Part shown: positions 21,103-30,985 of the stretch, in pieces
How the letters are laid out: every line of letters starts with the position of its first letter
Numbering within the stretch: position 1 is the stretch's first letter
Assembly: GCF_004120195.1 (NCBI RefSeq)
Contig: NZ_SCHN01000014.1
Coordinates: 62,001 to 126,000 of the forward strand
Reading direction: 5' to 3'
DNA: 64,000 nucleotides
Source of the DNA: Enterovibrio baiacu
GTDB taxonomy: Bacteria; Pseudomonadota; Gammaproteobacteria; Enterobacterales; Vibrionaceae
The notes under the pieces: model-generated
Seen by the model: only the letters and a program-made list of their open reading frames with translations
The model's database searches: none
Told to the model about the DNA's origin: nothing
Translations under genes and position numbers: made by a program

Positions 21103-22119
21103 ATGTCCGATATGCGAACACTTGGCGAGTTCATCGTTGAAAAGCAGCATGAATACCCAACAGCCAGTGGCGAATTGAGCTCGTTACTGTCCTCCATCCG
21201 TTTAGCCGCAAAAATCGTTCACCGTGAAATCAACAAAGCAGGCTTGGTTGATATTACCGGTGCGTTCGGCGGTGAAAATGTGCAAGGCGAACAACAACAA
21301 AAACTCGACGTCTATGCCAATGAAAAATTCAAAGCCGCCATGGCAGCTCGAGATCAAGTCTGTGGCGTCGGCAGTGAAGAAGAAGACGATGTTGTCATCT
21401 TTGACGAAGCCCATGGCCTTAATGCCAAGTACGTCATTTTGATGGATCCTCTCGATGGTTCATCAAACATTGATGTGAACGTGTCTGTTGGTACGATTTT
21501 CTCCATCTACCGCCGTATATCTCCTCTCGGCCAACCCGCCAATCTTGATGACTTCCTTCAACCTGGCAATAAGCAAGTGGCTGCGGGCTATATCATTTAT
21601 GGTTCTTCCACCATGTTGGTTTATACAACCGGCAATGGCGTTCACGGCTTCACTTACGATCCGTCTATCGGGGTGTTCTGTTTGTCGCATGAAAACATGC
21701 GCATTCCAGAAGAAGGCACGATCTACTCGATCAATGAAGGTAACTACATCAAGTTCCCACAAGGTGTGAAAAAGTACCTGAAGTTCTGCCAAGAGAACGA
21801 ACCAGAAGATAACCGCCCATACACATCGCGCTACATCGGTTCTTTGGTCTCGGATTTCCACCGAAATATGTTGAAGGGCGGCATCTACCTCTACCCAAGC
21901 ACAGCAGCCTATCCGAGTGGCAAGCTTCGCTTACTGTATGAGTGCAATCCGATGTCCTTCATCATGGAGCAAGCCGGAGGCAAAGCCTCTGACGGCAAAC
22001 AGCGCATCCTGGATATCAAACCGACCGAACTCCATCAGCGCGTGCCTTACTTCGTCGGTTCAACGCACATGGTAGACAAAGTCGAAGCGTTTTTAAGGGA
22101 CAACCCTGACCAAGAATAA
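21103..22119 (+). CDS. fbp: Fructose-1,6-bisphosphatase class I
   Basis: Gluconeogenic enzyme hydrolysing fructose 1,6-bisphosphate. The active site '[25 protein letters not shown]' region (about residues 112-135) holds the metal-binding acidic residues; 'GSEEEDD' earlier and '[20 protein letters not shown]' later are also conserved. 338 residues from ATG 21103, which has AAAGGA upstream; E. coli Fbp begins at the same place ([11 protein letters not shown]). Confidence 0.97.
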   Translation: MSDMRTLGEFIVEKQHEYPTASGELSSLLSSIRLAAKIVHREINKAGLVDITGAFGGENVQGEQQQKLDVYANEKFKAAMAARDQVCGVGSEEEDDVVIFDEAHGLNAKYVILMDPLDGSSNIDVNVSVGTIFSIYRRISPLGQPANLDDFLQPGNKQVAAGYIIYGSSTMLVYTTGNGVHGFTYDPSIGVFCLSHENMRIPEEGTIYSINEGNYIKFPQGVKKYLKFCQENEPEDNRPYTSRYIGSLVSDFHRNMLKGGIYLYPSTAAYPSGKLRLLYECNPMSFIMEQAGGKASDGKQRILDIKPTELHQRVPYFVGSTHMVDKVEAFLRDNPDQE

Positions 22120-22124
22120 GACAC

Positions 22125-22150
22125 AAAAAAGCCCGCAGCCGCGGGCTTTT
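22125..22150. terminator. Bidirectional terminator between fbp and tamB
   Basis: AAAAAAGCCCGC-AGCC-GCGGGCTTTT between two converging genes. Confidence 0.92.
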
Positions 22151-22189
22151 ACTTATCAACCAAACTGGCGATAACGCGCGAATGAGTCG

Positions 22190-25100
22190 CTACTTAATGC
22201 TGAACTGATACAACAAATCCACAGCATTATCCGCACCCGAAACCGCTTCTAAATACAGATCTTTCAGCAAACGATAGCGCACCGTAAACTCCGGCAAACT
22301 CGTGAAGATCCCCACACCATATTTCACCTGTAAGCCCGGTAAAATGTAGCCAGAGACTTCAACCTTTTCGTCATTGCCGCTGCCTGATGTGTCCACCGAC
22401 AAATCTTGCACCCCGAAGGCCTCGCCAAGCTGCCCGACCAACTTACCGCTTTGCGATAAACCGAGGCCAATCAACATGGAGGTCATGCCATTGCCATCCG
22501 ATTCGCTATCGAGGTTTCGACCACGTACCAGATAAGACAAGGCATTCGCCTGCGGCATTGCTGGATCAGAAAATACCGTTACCTCTGGCGCATCAGCCGG
22601 GCCTGTCACACGAATACCCGCCTCGACATTGTCTTCAATCGCGTTTGGATTTCGGATCGCTTCAATCTGCAAGTAAGGCTGTTCAGGCGGACCATTAAAC
22701 AAGATCTGCCCTTTTTTGATGGTCAAGTCCTGCCCAAAGGAGCGGTATGTTCCCTCTTCTAAGTTGATATCGCCTGATACCGACGGCCCTTTGCGATTAC
22801 TCGCCACGTTCAAATCGCCCACCAGCAAGGTCTTCAAACCAAAGGCTTCTAAGCGCACATCGTCACCAATATTGACGTTGATCGCTGCGTTGATCGTGAT
22901 CGGGGATACTTCTTCCTTGCTAATGGGTTGAAGCTCATCATTAAGAAGCACCACATCGCTTGAAACTTGCACCGCGGATTCCGGCAAGGTTTCAACGATA
23001 ATGCGTCCCCAAGGCACAGAGACCTTGCCCGTCACATCAATTTGCTTCGGATTCGCTTTCAACGTCATGTCAGGGCTGACTTCCAGCGCCACCATCGGCG
23101 GTACCACCACTTTCAGTCGTTCACCCGTCACATTCAATGAGGCAAGCCACGCATCCAGTTTGGTCCAATCGGCAGTACCAGACAGTTTCAAATCACCATC
23201 CGGGGTTTTAATGCCACCGTCTAGCTGGCCTTTATAGCCTTTTAAGTCGATGCCAATTTGGCCCTGCGTAATTTCAACAGGTGCCGCCAAGCTTTGTAGC
23301 TTCAACCCTGTGAGATCAATATTACCGGTGGCGCTGGGCGCATCAAGCGCACCATTGAGCACAACATTACCGTTGAGTTCCCCCTTCAAAGTAGAATCTT
23401 CACCCAACGCGGCAGAAAGGAAATCTAGGTTCACGCCCTTAAGCAAAAACGCACTTTTCAAGGCGCGATTCTCACTCGACAGCTTGGTCATTTCAGCATT
23501 CAGTGTCACCGAGCCGTTGTCGGTTAAATCCAGATCAAAATCGGCATTCAATTTTTCGTTCGCCAATACGGCATTCAGATCCAGCTTGTCCCAACCGAAG
23601 GTGAGAGGCAGATCCATTTGCTCGACGACCTGCCCTTTCGACAGAGACACAGACGCATTCACTGTCGGCAAGGCATTCGGTGTCCAACCCACATCAGCCT
23701 TCGCATCAAGCTCACCTTGGATCATGGTGGTCACTGGCAAATAGCTCTGCAAAATGTCCAAGTTGAAATCGACGATAGACACACTTGCCTCACCGCTATC
23801 TGCAACCTTGGCTGGCTTGTCTAAGCAAATGCGGCTTTGGTGCTGCGTCCAACAAAACGCGCCGACATCGACTGACGATGTTTTAAAGTCCACCGCCAAT
23901 GGCACATCGTTTTCCAATGTCCAAGGGCCAACAGGTGTGGTTAATTTGGATGCGTATAGCTTACCTTTCCAGCCAGTTTCACGATCTAGCTGGCCGCGCA
24001 GCGCCAATTCTGCGCCCACGGGTTTGCCGTCAACATTAAGCGACACCGTTTGATCGCTTTCATCGCCAGAAGCACGGAGCGACAGCGTCGAAACATCCAC
24101 GCCCTCGGCTTTTACGCCTGCAACATCAACCACAAGACCACCACTCACCGTGGGCAACGGAGACACAGAGCCTCGAATGTTGACGCTCTGTACCGACACT
24201 AGCTGTTCCCAGGCCAACGTAGAGGCATTGAGGTTCACAGACGCGGTTGGCGCATCCAAGGTGCCAGATAACGCGACGTCTCCTTTCACACTGCCTTTGG
24301 CCTGCGGCACAGACGCGGAAAGGGACGGTAAATCCAACAAGACATCGAGATTGAGTGCTTTGTCTATTTTCCCTGAGACATCAACGCGGTTCGGCCCATG
24401 ACGCAATGACAACCCTTGCGTTTCCACCAAGATATCGCCTTTGCCTTTCACATCGGACGCATCGACTTGCCCAACCAAGGTGAGTGCTTGTTCACGGATA
24501 GTGCCCTGAATATCAAGCTCAGGGACTTCAACTTGCCAGCCGCCTTGCGACGTTAAACGCCCTTTATTGGTGAATGTGCCCGACAGTTGCCCTTCCGCTT
24601 CAGGCCATTTCAGCCCCGGTTGAATGTCATTGAAACTTAGCGCTGTCTGCCAACTCACCAACTTCGCCCAATTCGCGCTTGCAGAACCTGCAATGTTGCC
24701 GCCCAAGGTATCGAGCTTGAAGTTGTTCAACGCTACCTTCGATAAACTGCCCGCCAGATTCGTGCTGAGCGTCATATCAGGAATGGCATCCCCCGTGGCA
24801 CTGGTTTTTAATGTGGCACGATAATCTGCCAAGCTGCCGCTGGCGCGTAATGCGGTTGATGACAAACGGTATTCCGCTGGCTTATCAATGGGCCATTGCA
24901 GGTTTCGGCTTGTCAGCAGCAAAGAGAAGGGAATGTCTGGATCGATCACATTCAGCTTGCCTGACAAGGTAGCCGCCAGCACGCCTTTCAACGTCGCATC
25001 CAGCTCTAACGCCTTAAGGTCACCTTTCGCATCCAGTTTCAGCGAATGGCCACCAAGCGGTGCCATGCGCACCTTCGCCAGCGCATCGAGCGTCAGTGGG

Positions 25101-25930
25101 TACTCACCTTTCAGTGAGACATCACCATTGAGCGACACTTTCCCTTGTTCGGCATCCAAGACCAATTGCTTGATCGCTATATCATTTCCACCTGCAGTAC
25201 CTTCGAGCAGGAATTGATGAATCGTCTGTTTTTCAGGTAAGCGTAAATCGGCATCTTTCAGCTCGAAGCGCTCAATGACGACATTCAGCGGAATGTTCAC
25301 TTCTGGCAAGGTAAGTGCTTGCTTCTTCCCTTTGGCTTGTGTCGCAGGTGTTGCGGTGTTATCGGACGCGTCATTGCTCGCAGGCGGCAGCGTGACAGAG
25401 ATGCCCTGCCACGTTGTTGGCTTTAATGTCAGCGTGCTGCGCTGCATTTGCGCAGCCGTGGTCAAGGAATCCCAATGCACTTTTGTGCCGAGAATGTCCA
25501 AGGTGATATCACTCAGTGCAACGCCGCTTAAAAAGAGCGGAACAGGCGTCGATACATTGGTGACGGGCTCAGAAGGTGTGTCATCTTCTGGCGAGGGCTC
25601 TGTCTCTCCCACCGTCACGACTAGGCCATCAGCGGTTAACCCATCAATACACAAAACAGGTGTCAGTAAGCACTTCGCATTGATGTCCAAATACAAGGAT
25701 TTGCTGGTCAGTGAAAACGCGGGAGATTGGTAAGACACCCCTTTCAAAGTGAAACCATTCAGTACCGCGCCTTCCTGATCCTCAATGCTCAATTCGGGCA
25801 ACGCTTCCTGCGCCCCCCACACCGCAAATTTCACGCCACCTGGGGTAATGAGAAACGCCCCCACGGCGACGAATACAAACACGATCAAAAAGAAAATGGC
25901 GACGAGTAGTCGCTTAATCCAGCGCATCAT
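22190..25930 (-). CDS. tamB: TamB, inner-membrane component of the TamAB envelope system
   Basis: TamB is a very long periplasm-spanning beta-taco protein. With TamA it helps outer-membrane protein insertion and, with YhdP and YdbH, carries phospholipids between membranes. One N-terminal membrane segment ('LLVAIFFLIVFVFVAVGAFLI') is followed by about 1000 residues of repeated beta strands. The C-terminal DUF490 domain carries 'NLEEGTYRSFGQDLTIKKGQILFNGP' type motifs and ends with 'LKYGVGIF...LRYRLLKDLYLEAVSG' features. 1246 residues, normal. The start overlaps the tamA stop (ATGA). Confidence 0.96.
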   Translation of the reverse strand: MMRWIKRLLVAIFFLIVFVFVAVGAFLITPGGVKFAVWGAQEALPELSIEDQEGAVLNGFTLKGVSYQSPAFSLTSKSLYLDINAKCLLTPVLCIDGLTADGLVVTVGETEPSPEDDTPSEPVTNVSTPVPLFLSGVALSDITLDILGTKVHWDSLTTAAQMQRSTLTLKPTTWQGISVTLPPASNDASDNTATPATQAKGKKQALTLPEVNIPLNVVIERFELKDADLRLPEKQTIHQFLLEGTAGGNDIAIKQLVLDAEQGKVSLNGDVSLKGEYPLTLDALAKVRMAPLGGHSLKLDAKGDLKALELDATLKGVLAATLSGKLNVIDPDIPFSLLLTSRNLQWPIDKPAEYRLSSTALRASGSLADYRATLKTSATGDAIPDMTLSTNLAGSLSKVALNNFKLDTLGGNIAGSASANWAKLVSWQTALSFNDIQPGLKWPEAEGQLSGTFTNKGRLTSQGGWQVEVPELDIQGTIREQALTLVGQVDASDVKGKGDILVETQGLSLRHGPNRVDVSGKIDKALNLDVLLDLPSLSASVPQAKGSVKGDVALSGTLDAPTASVNLNASTLAWEQLVSVQSVNIRGSVSPLPTVSGGLVVDVAGVKAEGVDVSTLSLRASGDESDQTVSLNVDGKPVGAELALRGQLDRETGWKGKLYASKLTTPVGPWTLENDVPLAVDFKTSSVDVGAFCWTQHQSRICLDKPAKVADSGEASVSIVDFNLDILQSYLPVTTMIQGELDAKADVGWTPNALPTVNASVSLSKGQVVEQMDLPLTFGWDKLDLNAVLANEKLNADFDLDLTDNGSVTLNAEMTKLSSENRALKSAFLLKGVNLDFLSAALGEDSTLKGELNGNVVLNGALDAPSATGNIDLTGLKLQSLAAPVEITQGQIGIDLKGYKGQLDGGIKTPDGDLKLSGTADWTKLDAWLASLNVTGERLKVVVPPMVALEVSPDMTLKANPKQIDVTGKVSVPWGRIIVETLPESAVQVSSDVVLLNDELQPISKEEVSPITINAAINVNIGDDVRLEAFGLKTLLVGDLNVASNRKGPSVSGDINLEEGTYRSFGQDLTIKKGQILFNGPPEQPYLQIEAIRNPNAIEDNVEAGIRVTGPADAPEVTVFSDPAMPQANALSYLVRGRNLDSESDGNGMTSMLIGLGLSQSGKLVGQLGEAFGVQDLSVDTSGSGNDEKVEVSGYILPGLQVKYGVGIFTSLPEFTVRYRLLKDLYLEAVSGADNAVDLLYQFSIK

Positions 25931-27651
25931 AGTTCTGGCCCCAAACTGAAGTGGAGCTGAAATTCATCGCTTTCATTTTCAAAGCCGTGTGCGATATCAA
26001 AGCGTACTGGGCCAACCGGCGATTCCCAACGCACGCCAATGCCGGCCGAGGTTTTCCATGACGGGCTGCTTGTCGTCCATGCATCACCGGCGTCCACAAA
26101 CAACGCCCCCCACCAGTTACCAGAAACTCGGTAGTTGTACTCCAAACTGCCCGTCGCCATGTAGCTACCACCGAGGAGGTTGCCTTTATCGTCTCGTGGA
26201 GAAATCGATTCATAGCTATAACCACGGATGCTGTTGTCACCACCCGCAAAGAAACGCAGCGACGGTGGCACACGCTCAAATTCATCCGTGAACACGCCGC
26301 CGCCGTTAACACGAAGAATGCCGCGGTTGTTTTCATTCAAGCTACGAATCCACGCTGTTTGGCCTACCACGCGATAGAGATTGATATCTGCCCCCCAAAG
26401 CGGGTCAGCCATTTCAAAGGTAATGGATTGCTTATCTCCCCAATAAGGCATCGCGCCACCCCGGCTTCGCACTCGAGAGAAATTGATCCCCGGTAAGATA
26501 AGGTTTGAGATATCAGAATCCGATCCTTGGGTGTAATCCGAATAGAGCCAACGCAAGAACACAGAGCGCTGCCAGCCGGTATCAAATTTCCAATGGCGTG
26601 ACACAGAAGAGGTCAGCTCCAAACTTTTGGTGTCGTTGTTGTCGAGGTTCTCAACACCGACTTGCACTTGATAGTACTCACGCTGAACGTCTTCAAGTGG
26701 GATCTTGTAGGTTGATTCAAGCGTCTGCTTGGGAGAGGAAACGTAAAGGTCGGTATTCAAGCTGTGCCCACGGCTGTTAAACCACGGCTTTTTCCAACCA
26801 ATTTTTACGCGCGGCCCGGTGTCCGTTGAGTAACCCACACCCGTTTCAAATTGATTTCGTGGTGCTGGCTCGAGGGACACGGAAATCGGCACACGATCGT
26901 CGCGCATGTCATCAAGCCCCGCTTCCACCAACACCGAAGAAAACCATCCCGTGTTCGACAAGGCTTGGTTATACGCACCGAGATCGGTCACTAAATACGG
27001 ATCGCCTTCTTTAAAGGTCAGCATACTCTCAAGACGCTCTTCGTTGATTTGGCTATCGTGAAATACGATCTGACCAAAGTGATAACGAATACCGCTTTTG
27101 TAGTGCAATCGGAAATACGCTTTTTGAAGACCAGGCGCGATTTCTAGTCGAGAGAGCGTGTACTCACCGTCAAAATAACCGCGTCGTATACCCAAACTTT
27201 GGATGGATGATTTGAGTGAGTCGTATTGCCCTTGGTTTAAGACATCACCTACTTTAGGGGCAGCGTCAATCAAGGCCTTGAAAGCAGGGTCATTTTCCGC
27301 TTCGCCTTCAAGTTTTATATCCATGTCTGCAATTAAAATCGGTGGACCCGGGTCTATATTGAGCACCACAGTGGCATCTTCACTGGACGCTTTATCCTCA
27401 ACAGTAAATGTCACTGTCGGATCATAGTACCCAAGGGCTTGAAGTGCTCTGCTCACTTCATCTGTTACACGAGATTGAAAACGGAAATTTAAACGTCGTT
27501 CATTCTCAGGAATCGCATCGAGATAAACCCTGACATTTTCTTCTAAAGGCTTCTTAAGCCCGTCGATATCGAAGTCAATGTCCGCAAAGGCCAACCCAGG
27601 CATCAACATCATTCCACTAACAAGCCAAGGTATTAATCGTTTATCAATCAT
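25927..27651 (-). CDS. tamA: TamA, outer-membrane Omp85-family assembly factor
   Basis: Omp85 protein with a signal peptide (ending L-A-F-A/D), three POTRA domains (about residues 25-265) and a 16-strand barrel. 'FFAGGDNSIRGYSYESISP' contains the conserved RGY of loop 6, and the last strand ends 'FDIAHGFENESDEFQLHFSLGPEL'. 574 residues. Divergent from msrA, as in E. coli (ytfM-ytfN next to msrA), and translationally coupled to tamB. Confidence 0.96.
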   Translation of the reverse strand: MIDKRLIPWLVSGMMLMPGLAFADIDFDIDGLKKPLEENVRVYLDAIPENERRLNFRFQSRVTDEVSRALQALGYYDPTVTFTVEDKASSEDATVVLNIDPGPPILIADMDIKLEGEAENDPAFKALIDAAPKVGDVLNQGQYDSLKSSIQSLGIRRGYFDGEYTLSRLEIAPGLQKAYFRLHYKSGIRYHFGQIVFHDSQINEERLESMLTFKEGDPYLVTDLGAYNQALSNTGWFSSVLVEAGLDDMRDDRVPISVSLEPAPRNQFETGVGYSTDTGPRVKIGWKKPWFNSRGHSLNTDLYVSSPKQTLESTYKIPLEDVQREYYQVQVGVENLDNNDTKSLELTSSVSRHWKFDTGWQRSVFLRWLYSDYTQGSDSDISNLILPGINFSRVRSRGGAMPYWGDKQSITFEMADPLWGADINLYRVVGQTAWIRSLNENNRGILRVNGGGVFTDEFERVPPSLRFFAGGDNSIRGYSYESISPRDDKGNLLGGSYMATGSLEYNYRVSGNWWGALFVDAGDAWTTSSPSWKTSAGIGVRWESPVGPVRFDIAHGFENESDEFQLHFSLGPEL

Positions 27652-27869
27652 TAACCGTACGTCTTTCTCTCACCTTGAGAGTCACAATGAAAACCAAATA
27701 CTCAACAGTATGACCGCTTAACGGTGGGGCTGTTCTGTTGCAAAAGTGCATCAAAGCACGATAAAAAAGCTCAACCCTACCTAAAATCCGTTTAGCGCTA
27801 AGAGTTCGCCTCTTAGAATGGCTGAGAGTATACAGGGTCGAGAGAAACCAGACGACAAGGAGTCGAAGT

Positions 27870-28517
27870 ATGATAACAAGTAAACAACATACTATAACCG
27901 CTCAAGAGGCGCTTCCAGATAGAATGGAACAAATCATTCCGACTGAGCCTCATGCCGTCAATGGATCGGTGCTGCGCGCCGACGCTCCAGAGAATCAGGA
28001 ACAAATTCTTGTGGGAATGGGCTGTTTCTGGGGCGCTGAACGCCTATTTTGGCAACTCGATGGCGTGACCTCAACGTCGGTCGGCTACAGTGGCGGCTTC
28101 ACTGTAAATCCAAGTTACCGCGATGTGTGTACAGCGCAGACAGGTCATACAGAAGTCGTGCAAGTGGTATACGATCCGGCGAAAATTCAGCTAGAAACCA
28201 TACTGACTACTTTTTGGCAGAGCCATGATCCCACGCAAGGGATGCGCCAAGGAAATGACGTAGGTACGCAGTATCGTTCTGCGATTTATTACTATAATGA
28301 CGCGCAAAAAGACGCAGCATTAGCAAGCAAAGCGGCTTACCAAGCCGCGCTGGTTGAAGCGGGTAAATCGTCAGAGATCACCACTGAAATCGCCGAAGCA
28401 GGCCCTTACTACTTCGCAGAGACCTACCATCAGCAATACCTAGAGAAGAACCCTCGCGGTTACTGCGGCATAGGTGGCACAGGGGTTTGTCTTCCTCCTT
28501 GGGAACGGGACAAATAG
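27870..28517 (+). CDS. msrA: Peptide methionine sulfoxide reductase MsrA
   Basis: Reduces S-methionine sulfoxide in proteins. The catalytic Cys is in '[18 protein letters not shown]' (about residue 52); '[28 protein letters not shown]' binds substrate and resolving cysteines lie in the C-terminal '[15 protein letters not shown]'. The roughly 40-residue N-terminal extension before the catalytic domain is as in E. coli. 215 residues; AAGGAG at 27855-27860. Confidence 0.97.
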   Translation: MITSKQHTITAQEALPDRMEQIIPTEPHAVNGSVLRADAPENQEQILVGMGCFWGAERLFWQLDGVTSTSVGYSGGFTVNPSYRDVCTAQTGHTEVVQVVYDPAKIQLETILTTFWQSHDPTQGMRQGNDVGTQYRSAIYYYNDAQKDAALASKAAYQAALVEAGKSSEITTEIAEAGPYYFAETYHQQYLEKNPRGYCGIGGTGVCLPPWERDK

Positions 28518-28576
28518 AACGTCAAACCCGATGAAAAACCCAAGCCTATGATGCATTAATGTTTTGCGCATGGATC

Positions 28577-28608
28577 AAAAACGCCCAGCAATGCTGGGCG
28601 TTTTCTTT
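28577..28608. terminator. Terminator between msrA and ytfK
   Basis: AAAAACGCCCAGC-AAT-GCTGGGCGTTTTC; a strong stem with T residues on the msrA side and A residues that can serve the opposite strand. Confidence 0.9.
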
Positions 28609-28637
28609 TAAATAGGGTTATCGATATGCGCGTTACA

Positions 28638-28844
28638 CTACGCGGCTATCGCCATGGCGCGAATTTCGCTGTTCACTTCATTCATGACAGCTAACGCCCG
28701 TTTATCGCGGTTCGACGGCGGCAACAACTTTCCGCAATCAAACTCAAAAGCGCCGACGCCTTCGATATACACGCGACCGCGGAAGAAGCCTTTCACGTAA
28801 CGCGCAACCTGACGGGGACGGTATTGATGAAAAATTCGTAACAT
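28638..28844 (-). CDS. ytfK: YtfK (DUF1107), stringent-response modulator
   Basis: 68 residues from ATG 28844, which has GGAGGAG upstream. 'IFHQYRPRQVARYVKGFFRGRVYIEG' type sequence and 'GAFEFDCGKLLPP' match E. coli YtfK closely in order and spacing. In E. coli YtfK binds SpoT and shifts it to (p)ppGpp synthesis under phosphate or fatty-acid starvation. Earlier in-frame codons up to 28886 are unlike the family and are excluded. Confidence 0.92.
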   Translation of the reverse strand: MLRIFHQYRPRQVARYVKGFFRGRVYIEGVGAFEFDCGKLLPPSNRDKRALAVMNEVNSEIRAMAIAA

Positions 28845-29204
28845 TGATGAACTCCTCCATGTCTTAAGATAAAAGACCTGCATCACACGCCATAGGTTTC
28901 ATTTATGGCAGACATTTGTTTGATGCAATCTAAATGCCAACTACTGGGGCTCACTTCATATTGTGTTGGTACTGAGTATTTGGACACCGTGCCGAAATAT
29001 CGTTCCCACATTTTTCTATAACAGCCCTCAAAGCGTAGTCAAAAAATAACACGTGGTAAATATACGACACGAAGTCTCAAATAAGATTCAACAAGCGGTA
29101 AATCGAATGTCGTTTTTGAGTGGTTGGGTCTGTTATTGATACGGTCAGGCTTTCGGTTTCGGCTATATTCTTACAACACACTAATAAATGGGGAATAAAC
29201 CTCT
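28845..29204. other. Divergent control region between ytfK and ytfJ
   Basis: 360 bases without a gene. On the minus strand CTGCCATAAAT (28911-28901) resembles one half of a Pho box (CTGTCATAAAT), of interest because ytfK is PhoB-regulated in E. coli; the second half is not convincing. The rest is AT-rich and presumably holds the ytfJ promoter. Confidence 0.4.
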
Positions 29205-29759
29205 ATGCGTCAACTTAAAATGCTTGCCTTAGCAACCGCTCTCATCTCTCCTTTTGCTCAGGCACACAACATCAATAACGGCCAAGCACTGCCATCAGTG
29301 TCGGTTGAAAAATACGGTGAACTCACCCTTAGCGGCGATGATGTCGGCTTCAAAACGTGGAGCAGCGCAGAACTCACCGGTAAAGTTCGCATCATTCAAG
29401 CCATCGCAGGCCGCAGCAGCTCAAAAGAGATGAATGCACCGCTTGTGGAGGCAATTAAAGCGGCAGATTTCTCTAACGACACTTACCAAACCACCACCAT
29501 CATCAACCAAGATGATGCGATTTGGGGCACTGGCGGCTTTGTTAAATCGTCAGCGGAAGACAGCAAACGCGAATTTAGCTGGTCATCCATTGTGCTAGAT
29601 GAAAGCGGTGCGGTTGCAGGTGCATGGAACCTGAAAGAGGAAAACTCAGCCATCGTTGTCGTTGACCAAGAGGGCGTTGTTCGCTTTGTTAAAGAAGGCG
29701 CGCTCAGCGAGATGGAAGTCAAGCAAGTGATTGATCTGGTGAATAAACTTATTCAGTGA
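29205..29759 (+). CDS. ytfJ: YtfJ-family periplasmic protein
   Basis: 184 residues with a signal peptide cleaved after A-Q-A. 'GKVRIIQAIAGRSSSKEMNAPLVEAIKA', 'TTTIINQDDAIWGTGGFV' and 'SSIVLDESGAVAGAWNL' match the YtfJ family, which has a thioredoxin-like fold but lacks the CxxC motif. The function is unknown. It neighbours ytfK, as in E. coli. Confidence 0.93.
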   Translation: MRQLKMLALATALISPFAQAHNINNGQALPSVSVEKYGELTLSGDDVGFKTWSSAELTGKVRIIQAIAGRSSSKEMNAPLVEAIKAADFSNDTYQTTTIINQDDAIWGTGGFVKSSAEDSKREFSWSSIVLDESGAVAGAWNLKEENSAIVVVDQEGVVRFVKEGALSEMEVKQVIDLVNKLIQ

Positions 29760-29780
29760 TCTTTCTCACTCCTCAAAACA

Positions 29781-29806
29781 AAAACCCGCCAATTGGCGGG
29801 TTTTTT
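29781..29806 (+). terminator. Terminator after ytfJ
   Basis: AAAACCCGCC-AATT-GGCGGGTTTTTT, perfect stem and T tract, 20 bases beyond the stop. Confidence 0.93.
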
Positions 29807-29821
29807 AATGTTTTGTCTCGA

Positions 29822-29911
29822 TCAGCCGATAAACTGAGAAAGGTAGAGCAAGGTGGCGACATAGAAGACGACAAGCAAGATATTCACTGTGTTTACTTTG
29901 AATTTCTTCAT
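29822..29911 (-). CDS. Putative 29-residue single-pass membrane peptide
   Basis: The minus strand reads ATG (29911) to TGA with the sequence starting MKKFKVNTVN and continuing ILLVVFYVATLLYLSQFIG. A basic N-terminus is followed by one hydrophobic helix long enough to span a membrane. GGGAGG lies nine bases before the ATG, an unusually good ribosome site for a chance reading frame. It lies between the ytfJ terminator and the next plus-strand gene, with no competing gene. It resembles in size small proteins such as YnhF, but I recognise no family. Confidence 0.6.
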   Translation of the reverse strand: MKKFKVNTVNILLVVFYVATLLYLSQFIG

Positions 29912-30037
29912 CACTGTGTGCCTCCCTGTCAAAATTAACCGATGCCAAATGTTAACAAATTTAATTTAATTTTAACATAGCAGATTAAAGACAACCTTTT
30001 CTAAATCGTCGCGAAAACATTACCTTAACGTTGTGAA

Positions 30038-30970
30038 ATGGATGAGAGCATGGCTGAACAGCGCAAACCCGTACTGATTGACGTCAATGAAAAAGCGGCT
30101 TCTGACACCAAAAAAGAAGCTGAAAATGGCCATCACCGCCAAGAAAACCACATCAAATCGAGTCAACATCGGCTTGAGGCAATTGCAGGTTTTCACCATA
30201 TTGATGCAATGTTGCACGAGGTTGAACATGACAGCCTAACAACACGCGCGGCATATCGGCAGTTACAACTGAAGCAGCAACAACAAGCTAACCTCGAAAA
30301 GATCATCAAGTTAACCCATGATCTTTGCCGCGACGAAGCGTCAAACTCACCCGATCCTGATTGGCTATACCGATTCTTTGAAATGGCCAAAACCATCTAT
30401 GGCGAAGCCATGCAGAACTTGTGGGCACGCATTTTAAAACAGGAAATCATCAAGCCGGGTAGCACCTCGTTAAAAGCACTGTCGTTGCTCGAGACGATGA
30501 CACAACGCGAAGCACAGGCACTACAACGCGCTTGTACCCTCGCCTGCACATTCGGCAGCGATGGTGCAAACAAGCTCATCACAGGCTTTAGGCAGCCCGA
30601 GCAAGGGATGAAACGTTGGTTTAAGCCTGACTTGGCTGAACGCCTCGCGCTCGGCAATTACAAACTGCCGTTTACGGATCTGATGCTGTTGATGGATCTG
30701 GGGCTGATTTTAAGAACGGAATTAGAGTCTGGTGCGATGGATCCATCGGCCGATCTGGCGTTATCCGGTCAGGGAAAAACCTTCATGTTGACGCCGTTTA
30801 GGAAGGGGACGCGAATTTATTACTACCGTTTCAGCCCAACGGGCAATGAGTTGGCGAAATTGGTGGGTCAAAAGACCCACCCTGAATACCTTGATGCCCT
30901 AATGGCACTGCTTTCACACGCATTCGACGTTAACAGCGACGTAGGATCGACCGTTAACACCAAGGCGTGA
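30038..30970 (+). CDS. Conserved hypothetical protein, TIGR03899 family
   Basis: 310 residues, soluble and highly charged, without signal peptide or membrane segments. 'DWLYRFFEMAKTIYGEAMQNLWARIL' and 'GSTSLKALSLLETMTQREAQ' are typical of a family common in Vibrio and Shewanella (TIGR03899, related to DUF2806); its role is unknown. The N-terminal 60 residues are Lys/Glu/His rich. ATG 30050 is a possible shorter start. Its stop abuts the convergent cysC stop. Confidence 0.82.
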   Translation: MDESMAEQRKPVLIDVNEKAASDTKKEAENGHHRQENHIKSSQHRLEAIAGFHHIDAMLHEVEHDSLTTRAAYRQLQLKQQQQANLEKIIKLTHDLCRDEASNSPDPDWLYRFFEMAKTIYGEAMQNLWARILKQEIIKPGSTSLKALSLLETMTQREAQALQRACTLACTFGSDGANKLITGFRQPEQGMKRWFKPDLAERLALGNYKLPFTDLMLLMDLGLILRTELESGAMDPSADLALSGQGKTFMLTPFRKGTRIYYYRFSPTGNELAKLVGQKTHPEYLDALMALLSHAFDVNSDVGSTVNTKA

Positions 30971-30985
30971 TCAGCCGATCACGCC
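30964..30985. terminator. Hairpin spanning two convergent stop codons
   Basis: GGCGTGATC-AGCC-GATCACGCC: 9-base perfect stem made from the last codons of the TIGR03899 gene and of cysC. There is no T tract, so it may be a transcript-end stabiliser rather than an intrinsic terminator. Confidence 0.5.

Noticed and set aside
23250-23744. Long open frames on the plus strand across tamB
   Set aside because: Shadows of a strongly coding gene on the other strand; no ribosome sites and low-complexity serine/threonine-rich products.
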